Shown: positions 45,601 to 56,302 of the stretch, piece after piece
Position numbering within the stretch: position 1 is the first letter of the stretch
Layout: each line of letters starts with the position of its first letter
Source: Tamarix chinensis
Lineage: Eukaryota > Streptophyta > Magnoliopsida > Caryophyllales > Tamaricaceae
Length of the DNA: 64,000 nucleotides
Reading direction: 5' to 3'
Assembly: GCA_030549775.1 (NCBI GenBank)
Contig: CM060171.1
Location: 6,409,265-6,473,264, forward strand
Made by a program: the position numbers and the translations under genes
Notes under the pieces: model-generated
Database searches by the model: none
The model's input: the letters and a program-made list of their open reading frames with translations, nothing else
What the model was told of the DNA's origin: nothing

Positions 45601-47861
45601 GAAGGAGAGATAAATAATATGTGAGAATAATAAAGGTGTGATGAAAAATTAGTTCGAGTGGCAGAACTACACTGCGTTGTAGAAGAGTCTCAGACTTCCT
45701 GGTGATTAATTTTAGGGTGTGATTCATTGCTTTCAATTATTGTGTAAATTAGCTATTTAATTGGAATGTAGTTTTTTTTTTGTTAGGAAAACATGTTAAA
45801 TAATATAAAACACACTCAGATGAGTATAATATCTAACTTGTATTGTACTGGTGATTTACTTGCCGGAATTGCCTTGATTGGAACAAGTTATAAACGTTTT
45901 TTTCTCAATTGAAAACTCAAAAATGTTTATTCCTTAATTGGAACACACCTGAATCATTTATTCCTTAATTGATAATGATAATTATAACTCATACCGCCAC
46001 ATGATGAACCCTCTGGTGGTAATGGACTCTAAAACAGTGAGTTGAGGTAACAAATGGAATCATGATTGTGACAGTCTACCAAATGTCAATATGAGATAAT
46101 AGGTCATCTTTTTTGCAATCATGATTAGAGGTCAATATAAGAAAAATAGTTTATCTTTTTGCATTTGTCATGCTGAAGCACCACTGTCCATATTCTGCCC
46201 AGGTGAAGAAATTTGAATCGCTAACAAGGCATATTTATTATATGGACTTTCAGTTAGGTGAAGTAGGGTTTACTTGATTTTTCATTTATTTGGGTCTTGA
46301 TTTATTTTAATGAGTTTATATGCATTCAAGTAGGGATTCAGAACCTCCTGTGTGCTTTTTCACACAATAGATGAAAGTATGCTTCATTTCTAATTTTGCT
46401 TCTTCTCGGACCAACTAAGGTCCTATTCTTCTTAACTTATTTTTTATGCTGAATAAACATTTTCAAAAAGTTATTGTTTCTATTTTATTATTAGTGGCAT
46501 AATTAATGTTTTCCCTGTTAGCATTACTATTGTTGTTATTATTATTATCATAGTATCGTTATTATTATTATCATAGTGTCATTATTATAATTCATTCGTA
46601 TCAAGAAACAAGTCATTTTATCACTAAATTTGTGTATAAAAAAAGAAAGACATTTTAGAAAAGGCAAAACCTACTTTTCACTTTTAACTTTTAACTTCAC
46701 CTTTTATTTATTTATTTTTTGTTTCTTCCTTTCATTAGATATGTTTTGTTATATTTCAATGATGGGTGTAAGTGAAAATTTAAAACTATATTTATTGCTT
46801 CCTAAATGTATATAAATTGTTAATTTTTTTTATATGGAGAAAGTTATTATTATTATTAATTTTATATTTCTTTTATTATCGTCAAAATTTTGGTAAACTA
46901 AACTGATCTGTGATCTAATAAGCTCTTAGAGCAGGGCCCGAGTGGTAAGGGTGAGACATGGAGGAATCATGTTAGATTGAATGAGTAGTGCAGCAGATGG
47001 AGGCATTTTGGGATAAAAAGAGGGAGGATGATAGAGTGAAAAGACCTGTGGTAAAAGGGCTGACTTGTAGTGTATTGCTGCTTGACGATTGATGTAGTTT
47101 TCTTTCTAATTTTATGACGAAGCTATATTGGAGTTGATTGCTGTGTGTTGGTGATAGACTGTTGGATTAAACTGGATGTTTTCTGCAGCACCTTGGACTT
47201 CCTCCCCGCCGCCCCAATGGTCAAAACAAACATAAGCAAAAATTATGTAGCTGTAACTGAGATTGTTACCATTCTTAGCAACTTCTACATTGGACAGGGA
47301 GAATATTTTTCTGAGTTATTTTCTTTAATCGGTGCAGGATGTATTTGGAAGAGCCTTGTGTCTGGGTGGAGTCCAACACTGCGACCCTGAGCATATTATC
47401 TTCACATGTGGAGGTTGGACTTGGCTTTCTGATGATCCTCTCCCTGCTCTCGTAAGTCATACGCAATACGTTATTCTCTCTCCTGTTTTATTTGGGTGTT
47501 AATCAATTCTTTCAAGCTAATCATCTCAATGTTCCAATTTGTTCCACGCAGGTGGCAACGGAATATACTTACGACCCTCATATACTGGCAGGTAATTTGA
47601 TGGCCTTTTCCGCATTGCTATTTTTGCATGTCTTTACCCAACTTGATTATGTTGATTATCTTAATGATATAAATCTAAGGCATGGTGTTTTGAATCCAAT
47701 CGTGACAGCTGTTGAAGCTCATGTATCATGCTCCTGTTACCGCTGGATACCATAAAAGTGTGTGGACAAAGATTGGAATGAGTGTGTATCCGGCTGTGCA
47801 TCGCTATGCTCCATTTCTGAGCACTCCGCTCTCCTTCGCTCAGCGATGGTGGTTCAGATAG
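39622..47861 (+). CDS. TMEM33/Pom33-family membrane protein, nine exons, 346 aa
   Basis: The exons are 39622-39801, 42613-42733, 42876-42976, 43536-43661, 43753-43873, 43973-44057, 47338-47451, 47552-47591 and 47709-47861 (stop TAG). All introns are GT-AG and the phases join without a break (1041 nt). Residues 1-60 are charged (ADYWSNVLIPRH, HFKRKFYQRYID), and a Ser/Ala/Pro-rich linker spans about 73-120. Hydrophobic segments lie near 128-147 (NAWIFVLALLAIFPLVP), 157-176, 193-225 (DFIYSVYSLMFISS, then LLPILCRSLEHVAKFL) and 272-290, followed by LIYWQLLKLMYHAP. The order and spacing from 157 on match TMEM33 (YSLIFVN..., FPVLLFSLLHA..., FIYYRFLTLRYS...). Known family members sit in ER and nuclear-envelope membranes, acting in ER tubule and nuclear pore organisation. 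The plant form has an extra N-terminal part of about 100 residues. The family call is from recall; a plant-specific role is not deducible. Confidence 0.9.
39802..42612 (+). other. Intron 1 of the TMEM33-like gene (2.81 kb)
   Basis: The donor is GTTCGT directly after the ATT codon and the acceptor is ...ataatAG before GAT. A stronger-looking donor GTATGC lies 4 nt downstream but would shift the frame. The intron contains a hAT-like MITE at 41015-41308 and otherwise unique T-rich sequence. The short frames within it (40285-40470, 40648-41078, 41963-42172) have no signature. Confidence 0.8.
41015..41308. mobile_element. hAT-like MITE in intron 1, 294 bp
   Basis: The left end is taaggctgtaaatgaatcgag and the right end, reversed, is tagcaatgtaaaacagctgag, a weak inverted repeat. 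The flanking 8-mers ctagaaaa and ctaggaag agree at six of eight positions. The interior has 'aaatgagccc', 'gacttgttt' and 'gagctcg' motifs typical of plant hAT MITEs that begin TA-GGCTGTAAA. The decayed duplication suggests an old insertion. Confidence 0.6.
44606..46013. mobile_element. Long-TIR transposon, Mutator-like, in intron 6, about 1.4 kb
   Basis: The left arm (about 44640-44765) and the reversed right arm (about 45860-46000) share 'tcaattaaggaataaa', 'acttgttccaattaagg' and 'ttgccggaatt' in the same order, giving inverted repeats of well over 100 bp. The flanking 9-mers tggttgtaa (44597-44605) and tggtggtaa (46014-46022) differ at one base, as expected for an aged Mutator-type 9 bp duplication. 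The outermost few bases of the two arms align less well, so the ends may be off by several bases. No transposase is present. Confidence 0.6.
46520..46600. repeat. ATT/ATC microsatellite in intron 6
   Basis: A run of ATT triplets with two near-identical 'attattatcatagt' segments. Confidence 0.75.
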
Positions 47862-48290
47862 AAGCTGTAGGTCTGAAAATTTTGGGGAAGTTTAGCCATT
47901 AGTGCTCTTCTTACATCCCATTTTTGGGGCAACAAGATGGTGGTTTACAAAACCGTAGCCTCAATAGGAGGAAGCGACTACATTATCCTGATAAAACTTG
48001 TTTAGGTTCTCTTATCATCTTGTTATTAAGTGTTGTTATACATTGCTTACGATGGCAGATTTTGCTTATGGTGACATATGAAGAGTAGTCCTCAAGATTC
48101 ATGAATCATAATTTCACTCAAAGAAGACCCTGAAGCGTAGAGAACGGATCGTTTAGTTCATTCTTGCGTTACGTTAAATACGTGCAATCACAGTGCGAAT
48201 GACAGTGTCTAGCCAGTAATATTGCGTCGATGGACAAATTTGTTGGAAGAGGGAGGGGAATTGTCGATAAAAAATAAAAAAAAGGGGGAA
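47862..48290 (+). other. Probable 3' UTR of the TMEM33-like gene
   Basis: Sequence after the TAG is of mixed composition until about 48240 and then turns A-rich (gataaaaaataaaaaaaaggg at about 48266-48286). AATAAA-like hexamers there could be polyadenylation signals. The true end cannot be fixed from sequence. Confidence 0.35.
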
Positions 48291-50840
48291 AAATGTGTTA
48301 GATTTCGGTAAATTTACGTTCTACCATGGGTTATCGAATGCCAATGAAGTGGTTCAATATAATTGTTTAGTATTACCTTTTACAAGTTTTTAAAATTAGT
48401 GATTATGTTAGATAATTATTTTCATGAGTAATGTTTTTTCTCTATTAAAAAGACTGTCATAAAGATAAGTTAACCATTAATATTTTTTAATTTACATTAA
48501 TAAAAAATATAAATAATATTATGTATATATATATATATATTATGAATATTGTTGTGTGTGTTTTTTGTTTATTTATAAAAAAATGGTTAAATGATTTTAT
48601 ATGTTAGTAAAAAAGATTAATCAATGATTTCTTAATTTAAAAGGTCTATGCTTTGATTTCGTTTTTAGGATGTCCAACCCTCATATTCTCCACTCGAGTT
48701 CCTGTTTCCTTTCGGTCAATTAAATCTCGAGGTTTGTTTCCAGTACAGGAGGGATCTTTTAGCTTTTGAAAAATGGGAGATAAAAGCGAAGATAAAGAAA
48801 GTATTTTTTTTTAACAAAAAAATTGGTTGGAATAAAGCGGCACCTCATCACATGGTCTGTTGGCTATTGCAACCATTGTGTCAAAAAATAAATTGGATCG
48901 ACTACTTCAATTAGTAAATCGATTAGATTTTATATATTGGTTTTTATAGATTCACAATTAGTTAAAATTTTAATTGTTGGATTAGTTAGGAAAAAAATAA
49001 CTGGGAGACGGTGAAATTTATATATAGTTTAAATTTTCCTATATTTTATATGTTTAAACTAATATGTAACATTAACGGTGTTCAAATGGAATGTCATAGT
49101 TTAATCCAATCCATAATATCCTAACTTATAACCTACGGATTAGATGGGTTGACCACAAGTTACCGCGGGTTAATAAATAAGTAAACTTATCACCATAGGT
49201 TGGATTATTTATGAATTATTTTTCTTTCCGGGTTGGGTTAGGTCGGGTCTAGTCTGGTCATTTTGAGTTATTTTATTAGTCGGGTCAGTTTTGGGTCATT
49301 AAAAATTTGGGTCATATCAAGTTAATTTCTTTGGTCAAGTTGAGTTCGGGTCATTTCAAGTTCAGGTAATTTTGAGTTAACTTGACCAATCATGTTAGAT
49401 TTGCGCTAAGCTTGCTCGCGTTCGGATGATTTCAGAATCAAATGGAGTTAGATCAGATTACGGTAGGTATAAGTGATATTAGATTTTTGTGGGGCGGGCT
49501 TAGGTGGAGTTGAGTCAAGGTGGGTCAAAATTAAATTGGATTGGGCCGGGATGGGGCCAAGTAGATTCATCATAGGATAGGAAATAGTCGACCAGGGTTA
49601 GCCGGATTTAGTTGGGTTTGGGAAGGCCTACAAAAAAAATGGTATATCCAGGTCTATATGAAATGGGGTTGTAATAGTGCTGATTTTTGTATAGTAGAGA
49701 TAATATCTACTAATCTATGACAACTCATGGGCTAATCCATACCAACCTATCTTAGTTTGTAACCCACTGTAGATTAACCTATATGAACTTTTATAAAATA
49801 CTAACACAACCCATCTAACCCATAAACTTATTTTTATGGGATAGGCTATATAAGTTATGGCTAATCCACCCCATATGTACCACTGGTCCAACCAATAAAA
49901 ACCACTGGTTCGACCACAAAATTAGTAAATTAGTTATGATACCAGCTTGATAGGCGGTTCAATTTTTAAAACTATGATCCCAACACATGCTTTCGCTTCC
50001 TCACCAAGAAAAGCAAAGAGATGTATAACATCCAATTTCCTAATTCATAAGAGATTAGTATGTTACAGTGCAAAAAACAAGTGCAATTACTCTAAACTAA
50101 GCTCAATGCAAACATGAGATCTTAAATAAAACTAAGAAACATCCCAACAAAACTGGTTAGACAAAATCTAGGTGTGAGACAGTCTAACAATATCTTCATG
50201 TTATCAAGTTCATTTGTCATTGGTTAGTTAAATCAATGGAATCATAGCTCAAACTTCTTGTGGTCTCAAAAAATGAGAAACAACATCCTCTTTTGTTTCT
50301 ACAAGAACATCGTATCTGAGATTTAGAATGTGTCCCTTGGTCCATGCACATCTAAAAACCCTACTTGATAGACAATATCATCATTTGGAAAGATCCAAGA
50401 GCACATTAGTAGATGTGCATCGATCAACTTTATTGTCTTGCCAGAAACAAGAGGTAATGCTTCTTTCTCAATCACACAATGGATATATACTAGGAAATTG
50501 GTGCATAGTAGATTAACACATACCCTAAATTGGAGATTAAGTAAAAGACCATAAGTTAATATTCTCCTCAAATTTATATCCAGAAAATAATATTCACATA
50601 AGAGTTATCTATGAAAAATTGACCTCATGCAGTCAGTGAGTATATTAAGTAGAGCATGTTTAAGATATCACATTGTATTTGCAATTTCTACCATATAAAC
50701 TCATTATTTAATTGAAAAATATTCTAATAGAAGTATAAAAAAAAGTAATATCATAATGATCTTGAGATTTTTCTCTACAAATAGATATATGTATTGATAT
50801 ACTATTAGTAAAAAAATTAGGGTGGAAAGTAGTGATGAAG
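48291..50840. other. AT-rich spacer with a possible degraded hAT-like repeat
   Basis: No convincing gene is present. From about 49070 to 49890 the sequence is rich in 'gggtcgggtc', 'gggtcattt' and 'aacccat' motifs. Its ends, ggtgttcaaatggaatg and ...ccatatgtaccac, are weakly complementary, which recalls the subterminal style of hAT MITEs in this window, but no target duplication is evident. The 82-codon minus-strand frame at 50323-50571 has no recognised family. Confidence 0.35.
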
Positions 50841-50926
50841 AATGGCACTAGTGGTAAAATATGAAGGTAATTATGGTAAAACATGACAAGTTAGTTTTCT
50901 TAGTGAAAAATGAATGCAACAATGGC
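50820..50926. repeat. Left remnant of the 'ggtgaaacatg' minisatellite
   Basis: Units such as 'ggtaaaatatgaaggtaattat', and a 'gacaagttagttttctta' segment, match the array at 54192-54770. The array was split by the hAT element at 50927-54191. Confidence 0.7.
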
Positions 50927-53900
50927 TAGGGATAATAATCAAATGTGTTTTACTAAATGAATATATAAATGGATATGAATATGGAGGAGGGGGAAAATTT
51001 ATTAAGTTCAAGTACGGATATTGGTATAGGGTTCCCAAATTTGTACCCGCCTCCATAGTCATTTCTATACCTACCTCTGTTTACCCATTATTAAAATACC
51101 TTTTTACCATTCATTTAAATAATCTAATAATACATTTACTAAGGTTAAATATGAAAATTCACCAAAAGCATAATAATATAACTTAATTTGAATGTATTTT
51201 CAGGCATCGGAAATCTTGTATTTCCATCCCTCTCCTTCTAAATCTAAAATTGAAATCAAAATCCCCTCCTCCCTGAATGGACCTCAATCCTCACTTCTCA
51301 AACCTACACGCCATTCCTCTCCTCTGTGCCTCATCATCCTTGTTTTCCTATTGCCTCGTCTCATTCGTCGTCCACGAGCCATCAGCTCCTCAACATTATA
51401 AAATTGTTGTTGTCTAATAAGCTAGCGTTTGGTGGTCAAATATCGTAGGTAAGATCATTTTTTCTTCTATTACCTTGATTTTTTCCCTTATACTCTTATT
51501 TCCTAAATCAAATCGAAGTTTCTTTTATTTAATTTTCCTTCATAATCCCTTAGTTAAAGCTTGTATTCATGGATATTGGCTTCTATTTTTATGCTCAGTT
51601 TGTTTGTCTTTTCAAGTTAATTATTAGTTACTTTGATTAGCTTTTAATTTATCCTTCTTCTTTTTGTTTCCTTTAATTCTTGTTTTCAATGTATCCTATT
51701 AGCTTTCAATTATTTATGTTGATAGTTCTTAAGATGTTTGAAAAATAAAATGGTTGTGTATAATGTATGCATTCGACATTCTTGTTAAAGCATTAGTGAC
51801 AATGAAGTTACTTTATCATCCTTATCATATTATCTTTCAAACAAGATAATAAGTTTCTAATTGTATTAGTGAATTCACTAAAAGATAAGATAACATATAA
51901 AATTGTATTTCAAACATAAGATATCCCAAACAATGTGAATATGTTAATTTATTGTGATTTTATTTTATTATTCTACTGTGATTTTATATTTTTGTTTTGT
52001 TAATCTATTGTGATTTTGGTAATTGAAGAATTTTGTTAATTAATGTGAATTGTGAAGGTTTATGTTCTTATGTATTGGATGTATAGTTAGGGTTTCTTAA
52101 TTTATTTATGTATTTATAACTAGAGATATAACATTTAGTTTATTAGATATATATTTTTCGTTGTTTATTATTTATTTGAAGGTTTATGTACTATCCTAAT
52201 TTTTCCTATGGTTTGATGGCATAGTAATATTGATTCATTAAGTAAAATACTACTACATTCATCCAATGCATCTAGTAAACTTATTACTAGTGATCCATCT
52301 ACACATGAGGATGATGTGGAAGCCCATCAACTTACTTTAGGGAAACAAAGAAATAAAACATTGGTTTTATGGGAACATTTTACAGCATTAAAGACTAATG
52401 GTGTGAAAAAGATCATCTATAATGGATGTAATAAAAGTTTAAGTGGTCATCTAAAAAATGACACTTGTCATCCACATGAACATATGAATAATTTTGTTGG
52501 TTTTAAAGTTATAAGAGGAGTATGCCTAAAGAAGTTGTAATTCCCTCTAAAGGAGTAGAGGGAAGGGAAAGTTGTTGTTATTGAATTCAATCAATAAATT
52601 TCAAGGCATGATTTATGTAATACGGTGGATAAGAATGAGTATCTACTTTCTATAGTGGAACATGATGGATTTAAATGTTAGTGTCAAATCTACAACCTTC
52701 TTTTAAGATGATTTCTAGGAAAACATTGGAGATTGATATCTTAAAACCTTTTTTTTTAGAAAAATAAAACCATGTCCTATTATATAGTAATAAGAATTAT
52801 ATTTCAATCATTACTGACATGTAGACCTCTCAAAATCAAAAGAAATGTTTTATGGCTATCACAAATTATTAGATTGATGTTCAATGGAACTTACAGAGTT
52901 TGATACCTCAGTATTTTTCGTGTTTTATCCACATGAAGTTCTAAGTTTTGATTTTATGTGACTGTGTGTTGTGTTTGTCTTTATTTATTTATTTATTTAT
53001 TTTTCTCTTCCCCTTTTTCTTCTTCTAAAGTTTTGACTCTATTCCTGGTCCCCACACATCTAATGTTATTTTTGATGTTTTGGTAAGTGTTTTCATGGAT
53101 TGGAATATGGATTCAAATCTCACGTCACTAACCATTGATAATTATACTACCAATGATTCTATGATTGATGAGATGAAAATGAGATAACAATTGAGGTTTT
53201 TTTTTGTTGCATGGATTTTTTTCCACATGAGTTATACTTCATTTTATTATTAGAGATGGGATGGATGTGATCCAAAATGTGATTGAACATGTTCATAAGA
53301 ATGCTGTTTATTAGAATGAAACACCAAAAAGAATCGAAATATTTCTACAAGTTTGTCAACAAAATGAAGCACCACGTACTAGGGCCTTGGTGAAAGATTG
53401 TAAGACTAGATGGAACTCTACTTTATTGATGCTTGTTGTTGCATTATTATATGATGATGTGTTTTAGATCATGGTTGGAGAATGGATTTAAATTATTTCC
53501 TAGTTTTGAGGAGTGAAAAATGGCTCAGACTATTTGTTCAAAATTATTGTTGTGTTTATAAGGTTACATTGTTGTTTTTGGAAAATAAATATCCTATCAC
53601 TATATTTCCTTAAGGTATGTGAGATTATAAGTTCTTTGAGTGATTGGGCACTTGAGGAATATGGACATATTAAGATGATGGTTAGGGGAATGTTAGTGAA
53701 ATTAGATAAATATTGGAGTGTGTTTCATGGGATAATGGTAGTGGCAACCATTTTGGATCCACAATTTAAAGTGAAGTTGGTTGAATGTTATTATTTATTG
53801 ATTTATCCTACTACTATCTATAATGAGGTAGAGAATATTTTTAAAACATTTTATAAGTTATTTCATGAGTATATAGAGAAAATTAAGTGTATGGAGAGAA

Positions 53901-54191
53901 ATACAAATACTTGCAGTTCATCTATTTTTGGTCATATTAGTTCTTCATGTGCTAGTAGTAGTACTAGTTTAGGTTTTAGGAGAGAAAACTATTTTCCGAA
54001 GTGGTTAGCTATAGATTTATATATCATGTGACACATTATCCGATGAGTAATGGGTACCCAAAGGATATAGGTATGGGTTTTATAATGGATATCATTTCGG
54101 CGATGGGTATGGATAAGGGTACAAATTTCTTATTAGATTTGGGTAATGAGTAAGGGGTATCTGATCTGTACTAATCCCATTTCCATCCCTA
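50927..54191 (+). mobile_element. Degraded transposase-bearing hAT element, 3265 bp
   Basis: Termini are TAGGGATAATAATC and ...TTTCCATCCCTA, with TAGGGAT/ATCCCTA as the core inverted repeat. This is the same core as the short elements at 19792-20984 and 20154-20655. The subterminal 'ggatatgg', 'gggtatgg' and 'gggtac' motifs are also shared with those. The interior has a plus-strand hAT transposase relic (52258-54031). A clean 8 bp duplication cannot be read: the flanks aatggc and atggtg lie inside a minisatellite. The length is in the normal autonomous range, but the gene is broken. Confidence 0.75.
52258..54031 (+). pseudogene. hAT transposase pseudogene (BED finger, RNase H-like part)
   Basis: Pieces run in order on the plus strand across several frames. 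A BED-type zinc finger lies at 52316-52540 (LWEHFTALK, KNDTCHPHEH), in which the first cysteine of the expected C-x2-C is tyrosine. The segment EYLLSIVEHDGFK is at about 52640-52680. PGPHTSNVIFDVL with DWNMDSNLTSLTIDNYTTND is at about 53040-53160. KTRWNSTLLML is at about 53405-53440. The long frame 53513-54031 has ALEEYGHIKMM-x-GMLVKLDKYW and VATILDPQFKVKLVECYY. These are hallmarks of RICESLEEPER/DAYSLEEPER-type hAT proteins. The C-terminal dimerisation domain is absent before the element end, and stops and frameshifts separate the pieces. Confidence 0.8.
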
Positions 54192-54770
54192 ATGGTGGTG
54201 AAACATGGAGATATTTATGGTAAAATAAATATGGTGAAATATAGAAGAAACAATAGTAAAGTATGGAGATAATTATAGTGAAACATAAGATAATAGTGGT
54301 GAAACATGATGACACTAAGAGTGAAATATGAGAAGTTAGTTTTTTTAAAAGAAATCACAACTAACATTAGTGAAATATAACAACTATGGTAAAATATGAA
54401 AGCAATAATGGTGAAACATGGAGAAAATGGTGGTAAAATATTGAGGTAACAATGAAAGATAAAAGTAACAACTGTAAAACATAAGCATAACGTGGTGAAA
54501 CACAACATAATAGTGGTAAAATAGGAAAAAAATTATGATAAAGTATCACAAGTTAGTTTTTTTGTTTCTTCAGAAAAATCACAACTAGTATTGGTAAAAT
54601 ATAACAACAACATTGGTGAAATATGAGGACAACTACAGTCAAATATAAACATGAAGACACTAATGGTGAAACATGAGGAGAATAGCAGCAAAACATGAAG
54701 ATAATAGTGGTAAAACATGACATACGTTGAAAGGCATGATAATACTTTACATAGTAATTTTTTCTTCAAA
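54192..54770. repeat. Minisatellite with higher-order structure ('ggtgaaacatg' units)
   Basis: Units of about 24-33 bp contain 'agtggtgaaacatgaagata' variants. A longer segment, 'agttagtttttt' then 'aaatcacaact', recurs at about 54331 and 54552 and in part at about 50890. This suggests a higher-order period near 220 bp. The minus-strand frames rich in Phe, Tyr, His and Leu (54133-54769) are translations of the repeat. Confidence 0.8.
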
Positions 54771-54949
54771 AGTATATAAATATGTGTCTCTATTTATAGA
54801 GAAAAAACTCATAAATATTATGATATAATTTTTATTTTTATTTTTTTAATAACCTAAAGTAAGTATAATCTAATTTATAAAGTTTAAACAAACAAACAAT
54901 TGGTATTATTTACACAACTACCACCACATATATCTTGTATACAATTATT

Positions 54950-56302
54950 CTCAAAGGTTATTGATTTAATAAAAATGCCACTGGTTACACCATCATCATG
55001 ATATGGTCACAAGCCTAACTAGCTAACAGGTACCACGCCAAACTAAGACTTCAAATTTCAGTAAACCAATTGACTAGTAGGTTAAAACCAGTTGGTTGGT
55101 GGCTAGTTATACTAGAAAACACATAATTTGAAACTTTTCATGCTTTCAAACTTAATCCAGACACACCCATAACTCATTAAAATTTCCAAAAGTTAAAAAT
55201 AACATTAATTCTTCATGAATCAACAATTAAACCACCAAATTATACATTAATCATGACAAATTCAACTCTATAATTCCTCAATCCAGATAACCAAACTTGT
55301 TATGCTCCTAAATCCAAATTCATGCTTCTAACCACTTAAATCATTCTTTTAACAAAATTTAATCATAGAGTCATGCTATAAAACAAATAAACACTTAGCA
55401 CATAACATATCCTTCTACATATATAAGGTTTAGCCAAGTTTTTCTAATGTCAAGTCTTCAATCAAATAAGACTACTCCTTTAAGATACTCCACACTCTAA
55501 TATTCTTATTCACCGAAATAAGATTTAGAGTAAAAATTTAGAGATTAAAATTAGAAACAAAACAAAGATAATGAGAGAGAGTTAAAGAGAAAAAGGCTAA
55601 GAGGAAAGAGAAAAGGAGCACTTGGGAGATTTTTCTTGCAAAAAGGAGAACAAGGGAGATGTTGTGAGATAAATTGAACACAAATGAGAGGAAATAGTAG
55701 GTTTAACTGATCTAAAATACTAGGGGATCACAAGGACCAAGAACAATTGAGTGTGTGTGGGCTAAAGTGTAGGATATTAAGCAAGGTATGAAGATCTTTG
55801 ACAAGATGAAAAAGAAGCCCTAAAAGAGGATATTTGAGGCTATAAAAACACAAACACAAGGATAAGAGATAAGTGAGAGGAAATCAAGGGGAAGAGCGAA
55901 AAAAAAGGTGAAAAGTGTGGGAATCATGTCAAATAGGTGTTAAAATTGAAAATTAGTTTGTAATGAGAGTTAAAAACTCTCTACAAATCATTCATGATCA
56001 AAATATAATAGATTTTAAATTCTAGGAAAGGATTGGAAGATATTAGAGTTAAAATTGGAAGAGATTAGAGTTAAAAAACATAATATAGATCATAATTTTC
56101 AATAAAACCAATTAACTGGTTTTGGCATATTATTTGACAAGTTTATCAGGTGCAACAAAATAAAGCTATAATTTACCAATCAAATGGTTTTTTTATGCTA
56201 TTCTAATGGTTCCCCAATTTTAACAACATTTTCACAATTCATTTTAAATTTATTTTCCATTAGAAAATTATATAAAATACTTTTTATATATGTGGTCTTA
56301 CA
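54950..56302 (-). mobile_element. Minus-strand LTR remnant (family F)
   Basis: Contains the 'accaattgactagtaggtt' motif cluster (55060-55110), a purine-rich block (55555-55910) and a second motif cluster (56100-56130), the same order as the reversed LTR at 61524-64000. It ends near ...gtggtcttaca at 56302, a plausible reversed TGTAA terminus. The left edge and target duplication were not found. No gene is seen inside. Confidence 0.4.

Larger units (their letters stand above)
44058..47337 (+). other. Intron 6 of the TMEM33-like gene (3.28 kb)
   Basis: The donor is AG|GTGACA after ...TTGTAC and the acceptor is ggtgcAG|G before ATGTATTTGG. The phase (2 + 1 nt, AG+G = Arg) is preserved. It holds a long-TIR transposon at 44606-46013 and an ATT/ATC microsatellite near 46520-46590. 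Frames within it (45040-45243, 45491-45736, 46630-46815, 47145-47390) have no family signature. Confidence 0.8.

Noticed and set aside
49070..49890. Possible hAT MITE with 'gggtcgggtc' subterminal motifs
   Set aside because: Ends are only weakly complementary and no 8 bp duplication could be read, so it is mentioned only within the spacer entry.
50323..50571. 82-codon minus-strand frame
   Set aside because: No family signature, no splice-compatible neighbours, in AT-rich spacer. Left as unassigned.
54133..54769. Minus-strand Phe/Tyr/His-rich frames
   Set aside because: They are translations of the 'ggtgaaacatg' minisatellite.
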